NCBI GenBank assembly: GCA_002305575.1
Contig: DBPP01000020.1
Span: 1 to 11,784, forward strand
Reading direction: 5' to 3'
Length of the DNA: 11,784 nucleotides
Source of the DNA: Ruminococcaceae bacterium UBA1417
Lineage (GTDB): Bacteria; Bacillota; Clostridia; Oscillospirales; Acutalibacteraceae
The notes beneath the pieces were generated by a model. It did not search any database and had not been told where the DNA came from. It saw only the letters and a program-made list of their open reading frames with translations. The translations under genes and the position numbers were made by a program. Positions 7,471 to 11,784 of the stretch are shown here, piece by piece (positions within the stretch are counted from its first letter, which is position 1; every line of letters begins with the position of its first letter).

Positions 7471-7692
7471 ACAGAAAATTTTCTGCGGTACCACCTTACT
7501 TGACGCCGGAGCGCCCGCTCTAACAAAAATGCCAACACATTTTCTGCCAGTAACGCCGGCACGCGTCGCAGCTACTCGTCACCTTTCGCCTTGCCCTCAG
7601 CGGTCCATTTATCGGTCAGCATTTCCGCAGGACTCCCACCAACGCCTGCTCTCTGGGGGCGCTTAACACCCGACTTGATCTCCGCTTCATAG
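7441..7692 (-). promoter_or_regulatory. T-box riboswitch, tryptophan specifier (UGG)
   Basis: The leader of the trpP operon carries the full T-box layout. The T-box sequence AGGTGGTACCGCA is at 7496-7484. Stem I is closed by AGCGG (7686-7682) with CCGCT (7603-7599). The distal T-loop motifs AGAGAG (7654-7649) and TTGGTG (7642-7637) flank a GCAGG/CCTGC stem. Immediately 5' of the closing strand the specifier loop reads TGG (7607-7605) followed by A, the codon for tryptophan. Uncharged tRNA-Trp should pair with UGG and with the UGGU bulge, stabilising the antiterminator and turning on the operon during tryptophan starvation. One caveat: the bulge base U would pair best with an A discriminator, whereas bacterial tRNA-Trp often has G, leaving a G-U pair. 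Confidence 0.93.
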
Positions 7693-7715
7693 GTTTGTTT
7701 TATGAACTTGTATGT

Positions 7716-7744
7716 ATTTTATTGCATATCAACTGAAAAGTCAA
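7716..7744 (-). promoter_or_regulatory. Sigma-A promoter of the T-box/trpP operon
   Basis: On the minus strand TTGACT (7744-7739) is separated by 17 bases from TAAAAT (7721-7716). Transcription should start near 7709, about 20 bases before the T-box stem I. No other good hexamer pair lies between here and the riboswitch. Confidence 0.75.
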
Positions 7745-7767
7745 TACCCAAATGAAATTTTTTTGCA

Positions 7768-7810
7768 TGTCACAAAACGACAGAAAGGAAATTTGTCCCA
7801 CCCGTATACT
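7768..7810 (+). promoter_or_regulatory. Probable spoIIGA promoter with Spo0A-box-like inverted repeat
   Basis: TATACT (7805-7810) is a good -10, but there is no -35 match at the expected place (7782-7787). Just upstream lies the inverted repeat TGTC-N7-GACA (7768-7782), whose arms resemble half of the Spo0A box TGTCGAA and its complement, each matching 5 of 7 bases. Known spoIIG promoters use sigma-A plus Spo0A-P in place of a normal -35, so the layout fits, but the box matches are weak. The start near 7817 would leave a leader of only about 16 bases before the GTG. Confidence 0.4.
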
Positions 7811-7832
7811 GTATGCGAAGGGAGGCGAGCGC

Positions 7833-8690
7833 GTGACCGTTTACGCGGATATCCTTTTCATCGTGAATCTGTACATCGACGCGATGCTACTTTCCGCCGT
7901 GCGGCGCTTTCTGCGCCTGCCGCTCAAAACCGGGCGCTGGCTGCTTGCATCGGCGCTGGGCGGGCTGTTTGGTCTTTCGGCGCTGCTGCCGCATCTGCAG
8001 GGGGTTCCGCTCCTGCTGCTCGGCCTGGTGCAGGCGCTTTCGCTTTCCGCCGCAGCCTTCGCCCCGAAGCCGCCATCCGTGCTGCTGAAATGCACCTTCC
8101 TGCTTCTGCTCTTCGGCGCGGCGCTTTCCGGGCTTCTGAGCATGCTGCCGTTTCGCGGTATCCTGCTCGCGAACGGCGCCGTATACTTCGACATTTCCGC
8201 CCTACTCCTCATTACCCTGACCTGCGCAGCCTACGGCGTGCTGTACATACTCGACAGGCTGTTTCAAAAGCGCGAGCCGGACGTGCTGTTTTCCACCGTG
8301 ACGATCCGCTACGGTGGAAAGCAGGCAGTGCTCTCCGCCAAGGTCGATACCGGTCTCACACTGTGCGAGCCGTTTTCCGGCCTTCCGGTGATTGTGGCCG
8401 AGCGTGCGGCGGTCGCATCGCTTTTACCGCCCGGGTTCGGTGATCCCGCGGCGGCGCCCCCAGAAGGTCTCCGGCTGGTGCCGTACTCCTCACTCGGCGC
8501 GGACGGCCTGCTCCCAGCCTTCCGTCCTGAGCACGCCGCGCTCGGCGGCAACACCGTCGACTGCTGGGTCGCCGTATCCGACCGGCCGCTTTCTGCCGGC
8601 AGTTTTTCCGCTCTGGTCGGCGCCTCGCTCTGCCCCGCCCATTCCGGGAAGCCCGCCGCTTCCCCAAAAGAAAGAGAGGACCCCACATGA
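7833..8690 (+). CDS. spoIIGA: SpoIIGA, membrane aspartic protease that processes pro-sigma-E
   Basis: The sporulation protease that removes the pro-sequence of sigma-E in the mother cell after a signal from the forespore. The N-terminal half (1-145) is a multi-helix membrane domain with the family opening VYADILFIVNLYIDAMLL. The C-terminal half is the aspartic protease domain, with the catalytic Asp in VDTG (171-174), then LCEPFSGLPVIV (177-188) and RLVPYSSLG (214-222). The residue after DTG is Leu where most SpoIIGA proteins have Asn. I chose the GTG at 7833, giving 285 aa, because GGGAGGCG lies 5-6 bases upstream and the family motif starts right there; the ATG at 7752 would add 27 unrelated residues. 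The stop overlaps the sigE start as ATGA. Adjacency to sigE makes the assignment secure. Confidence 0.95.
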   Translation: MTVYADILFIVNLYIDAMLLSAVRRFLRLPLKTGRWLLASALGGLFGLSALLPHLQGVPLLLLGLVQALSLSAAAFAPKPPSVLLKCTFLLLLFGAALSGLLSMLPFRGILLANGAVYFDISALLLITLTCAAYGVLYILDRLFQKREPDVLFSTVTIRYGGKQAVLSAKVDTGLTLCEPFSGLPVIVAERAAVASLLPPGFGDPAAAPPEGLRLVPYSSLGADGLLPAFRPEHAALGGNTVDCWVAVSDRPLSAGSFSALVGASLCPAHSGKPAASPKEREDPT

Positions 8691-9409
8691 ACCGGTTCAA
8701 AAAATTTTTACAACGCATCCAGCTCCGCCTGGCCCGGCTACTCGTCACACAGGCGCCGGAAGCATGCCACTACATCAACGGTCCAGAGACGCTGCCGCCG
8801 CCGCTGACACGCGAGGAGGAAGCACGCGTCTTCTCGGATATCCGCGCGGGCAAGCCCGGCGCGCGCGATCCGCTCATCACGCACAACCTGCGGCTCGTCG
8901 TATACATCGCGAAAAAATTCGAGTCGCCCGGCGCCGGCGTGGAAGACCTGATCTCGATCGGCACCATCGGGCTGATCAAGGCCGTGAACACGTTCAGCGT
9001 AGACCGCAACATCAAGCTGGCCACTTACGCCTCGCGCTGCATCGAAAATGAAATTCTGATGTACCTGCGCAAGAGCGCCCAGCTCAAAAACGAGATTTCG
9101 CTGGACGATCCGCTGAACGTGGATTGGGACGGCAACGAGCTTCTGCTCTCCGACCTGCTCGGAAGCGATCCGGATATTGTAAACCGCGACATCGAGCAAG
9201 AGGCTGAAAAGCAAGTGCTGCTGGAAGCCGTAAGCCGCCTGCAGCCACGGGAAAAGCAGATCATGGAGCTGCGGTTCGGTCTCAACCACCGGCGCGAACA
9301 CACGCAGAAGGAGGTCGCCGACGTGCTGGGCATTTCCCAGTCGTACATTTCGCGTCTGGAGAAGCGCATCATCGAGCGCCTGCGGCACGATCTCGAAAAA
9401 GTAAGCTGA
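8687..9409 (+). CDS. sigE: RNA polymerase sporulation sigma factor SigE (sigma-E precursor)
   Basis: The early mother-cell sigma factor of endospore formation, 240 residues. Residues 1-28 are an amphipathic basic pro-sequence; cleavage is expected near ACHYINGPE (26-34), the counterpart of the Bacillus site. Region 2 covers about 60-130, with NLRLVVYIAKKF (67-78), the -10-binding ATYASRCIENEILMYLR (112-128) and the preceding EDLISIGTIGLIKA. NVDWDGNELLLSDLLG (144-159) is diagnostic of SigE. Region 4 has LQPREKQIMELRFGL (185-199) and the helix-turn-helix GISQSYISRLEKR (215-227). Start and spoIIGA stop overlap as ATGA, so synthesis of the factor is coupled to its protease. The sigG gene that often follows is absent here; a terminator and a convergent gene come next. 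Confidence 0.98.
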   Translation: MNRFKKFLQRIQLRLARLLVTQAPEACHYINGPETLPPPLTREEEARVFSDIRAGKPGARDPLITHNLRLVVYIAKKFESPGAGVEDLISIGTIGLIKAVNTFSVDRNIKLATYASRCIENEILMYLRKSAQLKNEISLDDPLNVDWDGNELLLSDLLGSDPDIVNRDIEQEAEKQVLLEAVSRLQPREKQIMELRFGLNHRREHTQKEVADVLGISQSYISRLEKRIIERLRHDLEKVS

Positions 9410-9415
9410 CAAACG

Positions 9416-9446
9416 AGAGAGCATCCGTCTTGGGATGCTCTCTTTT
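9416..9446 (+). terminator. Intrinsic terminator after sigE
   Basis: A perfect stem, GAGAGCATCC (9417-9426) with GGATGCTCTC (9433-9442), encloses a 6-base loop and is followed by TTTT. It starts 7 bases after the sigE stop and sits between convergent genes. On the minus strand the stem is followed by a weak CGTTTG tail, so it may slow polymerase from the symporter side but is clearly better oriented for sigE. Confidence 0.85.
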
Positions 9447-9456
9447 GCGGTTGGAT

Positions 9457-10947
9457 TCAGTTGTTTTCCGTCTCATAGAAGGCGTCGTTGCGGGCAGCGG
9501 CCCGGAGCTTGAGACCGGCGGCCACCCGGCTGACCACCAGGCACAGCACAAACGAAAGCGCCATGGCAATGCAGGCGTAGAGCGGGCCATCCGGCGTGGT
9601 GAAGCCGGAAACCGCCGCGGGAATGAAAGCGGTTAAGAACCCGCCAAGCATACCGGCCCACGCGCCCGCGCGGTTGATGCCCTTCCAGTAGAGCGAAAGC
9701 AGATACGGCGCGAGGAAGGCGCCCGAAATGATCCCCCACGAATACGACATCATCTCGAGAATCGGCGTCGGATAATTCGCGATGCAGTAGCTTGCCACCA
9801 CAAACAGCAGACAGAGTACGCGCGTCAGCGCCGTCACATTTTCGTCCTTCATCGTCTTCGCCATGGATTTTTTCACGAGGTCCATCGACACCGTGGAGCA
9901 CGCCGTGAGAGTGATGCTCGAAAGCGTCGAAACCGAAGCTGAAATGAGCAGGACAAGGATCACGCCGATCAGGATATTCGGCAGGCCCGCGCTGTCGAGC
10001 ATCAGCGGCACGATGTAGTCCTTTCCGCCCTCCGGCATCGTCTGGCCAAAGAAGAGGTGCGAAAGCGAACCGATAAAATAGCCGCCGCCCGCGACGAGCA
10101 GCGCAAAGAATGTGGAGATGACAACGCCGCGCTTGACCTCGCGCTTGTCGCGAATGCCGTAATATTTGTGCACCATCTGCGGCAATCCCCAGGTACCAAA
10201 GCTCGTCATCAGGATCGTGGCAACAAGTGAAACGGCGGCGGATGGCTCGAGCGGCAGCATTTGGTTTTCCGCCATGTATGCGGTCATATTCGAAAGGCCT
10301 GTGGAAAGGCCGCCCACCTGCGGGGAAAGCACCACGAGGACGATCAGCGCCGTGACGCCCACCATCATGATGAAGCCCTGCACGAAATCCGCCTTCAGCG
10401 TCGCCATATAGCCGCCGAGGATCAGTACGACTGCAGACGCAATCGCGATAATGATCATGCAGATCTGTTCGTCCACGCCGAGAATGACCGCGCAGACGCT
10501 TGTCAACCCCTTATACACCGATGCGGAATATGGAATCAAAAAAACAAAAATGACAATGCAGGAGAACAGGCGCATGCCCGGGCTCTTGAACCGCGTTTCA
10601 AAAAGCTGCGGCATCGATTTGATCTGCCAGCGCCGCGTGAGCACGCGCGTCTTTTCCGCCAGCACAAGCCAGGCGAGCAGCGTACCGAACACCGCGTTGC
10701 CGATGCCGACAAGCACGCTCCACAACCCGAAGCTCCAGCCCGAGCCGCCGGAATAGCCGATAAACATCACCGCGGAAAAATACGCGGTGCCGTAGCTGAG
10801 CGCGGAAATCCACGCGCCGGCGTTGCGCCCGCCGACCGTAAACGACTCCATCCCACCCGAATTCCTTCTGGATTGCAGAACGCCCACGGCGAGCATGACG
10901 ATCGCATACACGCCGATGACAACCCAGATAACGGTTAACTTATCCAT
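9457..10947 (-). CDS. Sodium:solute symporter family (SSF/PutP-like) transporter
   Basis: A 496-residue inner-membrane transporter of the sodium:solute symporter family, with about 13 hydrophobic segments. Family marks include FTVGGRNAGAWISALSYG (36-53), the SSF signature GGYMATLKADFVQG (178-191) and ASVSTLSSITLTACS (337-351), where Ser340-Thr341 match the residues that hold the second sodium ion in PutP. The Asp55 region of PutP is not conserved (AYFSA), so proline is not a safe guess; family substrates include amino acids, pantothenate, sugars and carboxylates. GGAGGGG lies about 8 bases before the ATG. The gene stands alone with its own promoter and an inverted repeat at its start site, which suggests dedicated regulation. 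It is convergent with sigE. Confidence 0.92.
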   Translation of the reverse strand: MDKLTVIWVVIGVYAIVMLAVGVLQSRRNSGGMESFTVGGRNAGAWISALSYGTAYFSAVMFIGYSGGSGWSFGLWSVLVGIGNAVFGTLLAWLVLAEKTRVLTRRWQIKSMPQLFETRFKSPGMRLFSCIVIFVFLIPYSASVYKGLTSVCAVILGVDEQICMIIIAIASAVVLILGGYMATLKADFVQGFIMMVGVTALIVLVVLSPQVGGLSTGLSNMTAYMAENQMLPLEPSAAVSLVATILMTSFGTWGLPQMVHKYYGIRDKREVKRGVVISTFFALLVAGGGYFIGSLSHLFFGQTMPEGGKDYIVPLMLDSAGLPNILIGVILVLLISASVSTLSSITLTACSTVSMDLVKKSMAKTMKDENVTALTRVLCLLFVVASYCIANYPTPILEMMSYSWGIISGAFLAPYLLSLYWKGINRAGAWAGMLGGFLTAFIPAAVSGFTTPDGPLYACIAMALSFVLCLVVSRVAAGLKLRAAARNDAFYETENN

Positions 10948-10978
10948 TCTCAGACCCCTCCTGCGGGTTTAACTTCAT

Positions 10979-11006
10979 CGCTTTAGCACTTATACTCGCT
11001 AAAGCG
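10979..11006 (-). repeat. Perfect 9-bp inverted repeat at the symporter transcription start (operator or leader stem)
   Basis: CGCTTTAGC (10979-10987) and GCTAAAGCG (10998-11006) are perfect inverted arms around a 10-base AT-rich centre. The repeat lies from about +1 to +28 of the predicted symporter transcript. Arms of this length, spaced about two helical turns between centres, are typical of a dimeric repressor site. As RNA it would instead form a 5'-terminal hairpin. It has no U-tract, so it is not a terminator. Confidence 0.65.
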
Positions 11007-11013
11007 CGCTATC

Positions 11014-11042
11014 AGCATACCACAACGCACCGGAAAAATCAA
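11014..11042 (-). promoter_or_regulatory. Sigma-A promoter of the symporter gene
   Basis: On the minus strand TTGATT (11042-11037) is followed after 17 bases by TATGCT (11019-11014), with TGG directly before the -10 as an extended element. The start should fall near 11007, next to the inverted repeat, giving a leader of about 60 bases. Confidence 0.65.
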
Positions 11043-11090
11043 GAGGATTTTTCGCGCGCGTGAAGTTTTTATGAATATTCGCATGGATTC

Positions 11091-11120
11091 TTGCTTTTTT
11101 CCCGCCGGACGTGCTATACT
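11091..11120 (+). promoter_or_regulatory. Extended -10 sigma-A promoter of secA
   Basis: TTGCTT (11091-11096) is followed after 18 bases by TATACT (11115-11120), and TGC (11112-11114) forms an extended -10. Transcription should start near 11127, leaving a leader of about 75 bases. It diverges from the symporter promoter, whose -35 lies about 50 bases away. Confidence 0.72.
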
Positions 11121-11136
11121 GAACTGTATGTGTAAC

Positions 11137-11153
11137 CCCGGTTGTTCACCGGG
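11137..11153 (+). other. Hairpin in the secA leader
   Basis: CCCGGT (11137-11142) pairs with ACCGGG (11148-11153) around a 5-base loop. A second, weaker stem is possible downstream (TGGAA 11162-11166 with TTCCA 11176-11180), ending directly at the ribosome-binding AGGAAAGGA. No U-run follows either stem, so neither is a terminator. Whether the second stem limits access to the ribosome-binding site cannot be told by eye. Confidence 0.4.
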
Positions 11154-11201
11154 ATGCCTGATGGAACATCCACCATTCCAGGAAAGGATTGTGTTTTCGA
11201 T

Positions 11202-11784
<583 letters not shown>

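Noticed and set aside
7752..7832. An upstream ATG that would lengthen SpoIIGA by 27 residues
   Set aside because: The added residues do not fit the family, the ATG lies upstream of the likely promoter -10, and GTG at 7833 has a much better ribosome-binding site.
10935..10978. A 12-codon ORF just upstream of and overlapping the symporter start on the minus strand
   Set aside because: It lacks a ribosome-binding site and simply spans the symporter's own GGAGGGG; nothing suggests it is translated.

Overview
The window is about 60 % GC, gene-dense bacterial chromosome from an endospore-forming member of the Firmicutes. The evidence is a spoIIGA-sigE pair, a T-box riboswitch, an energy-coupling factor (ECF) transporter and sigma-A-type promoters. 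The high GC points to an anaerobic Clostridia lineage such as Oscillospiraceae; that placement is inference. I see no insertion sequence, phage gene, CRISPR array, tRNA or rRNA.

Layout, left to right. (1) 44-2968, minus strand: a probable three-gene operon read right to left. It encodes a lipoprotein of unknown function with a Pro/Thr spacer, a TIM-barrel sugar isomerase/epimerase and a NagZ-like family 3 glycosidase lipoprotein. It starts at a near-consensus promoter (3080-3053). (2) 3084-7744, minus strand: a five-gene operon. A sigma-A promoter and a tryptophan-specifier T-box precede a TrpP-type ECF S component, two ECF ATPases, the ECF T component and a phenylacetate-CoA-ligase-type enzyme. 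A strong intrinsic terminator closes it. (3) 7768-9446, plus strand: spoIIGA and sigE with a 4-base overlap, followed by a terminator. (4) 9457-11042, minus strand: a sodium:solute symporter with its own promoter and a perfect 9-bp inverted repeat at the predicted transcription start. (5) 11091-11784, plus strand: an extended -10 promoter, a short structured leader and the first 194 codons of secA, cut by the window edge.

How the genes work together. The T-box should switch on operon 2 when tRNA-Trp is uncharged, so the S component is very likely a tryptophan transporter with its own energising module. The terminal arylacetate-CoA-ligase-like gene is then most economically read as a tryptophan-supply gene. 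It could activate indole-3-acetate so that indolepyruvate ferredoxin oxidoreductase and a transaminase can rebuild tryptophan; this is a hypothesis. The two ECF ATPases carry their non-consensus residues (H-switch Gln in one, altered signature in the other) in the same composite ATP site, which suggests an asymmetric ATPase. SpoIIGA is the membrane protease that activates pro-sigma-E in the mother cell.

The only stretch over 300 bases without a gene is 7337-7832. It holds the T-box leader, its terminator, the divergent trpP and spoIIGA promoters, and about 95 bases of unassigned leader (7337-7430).
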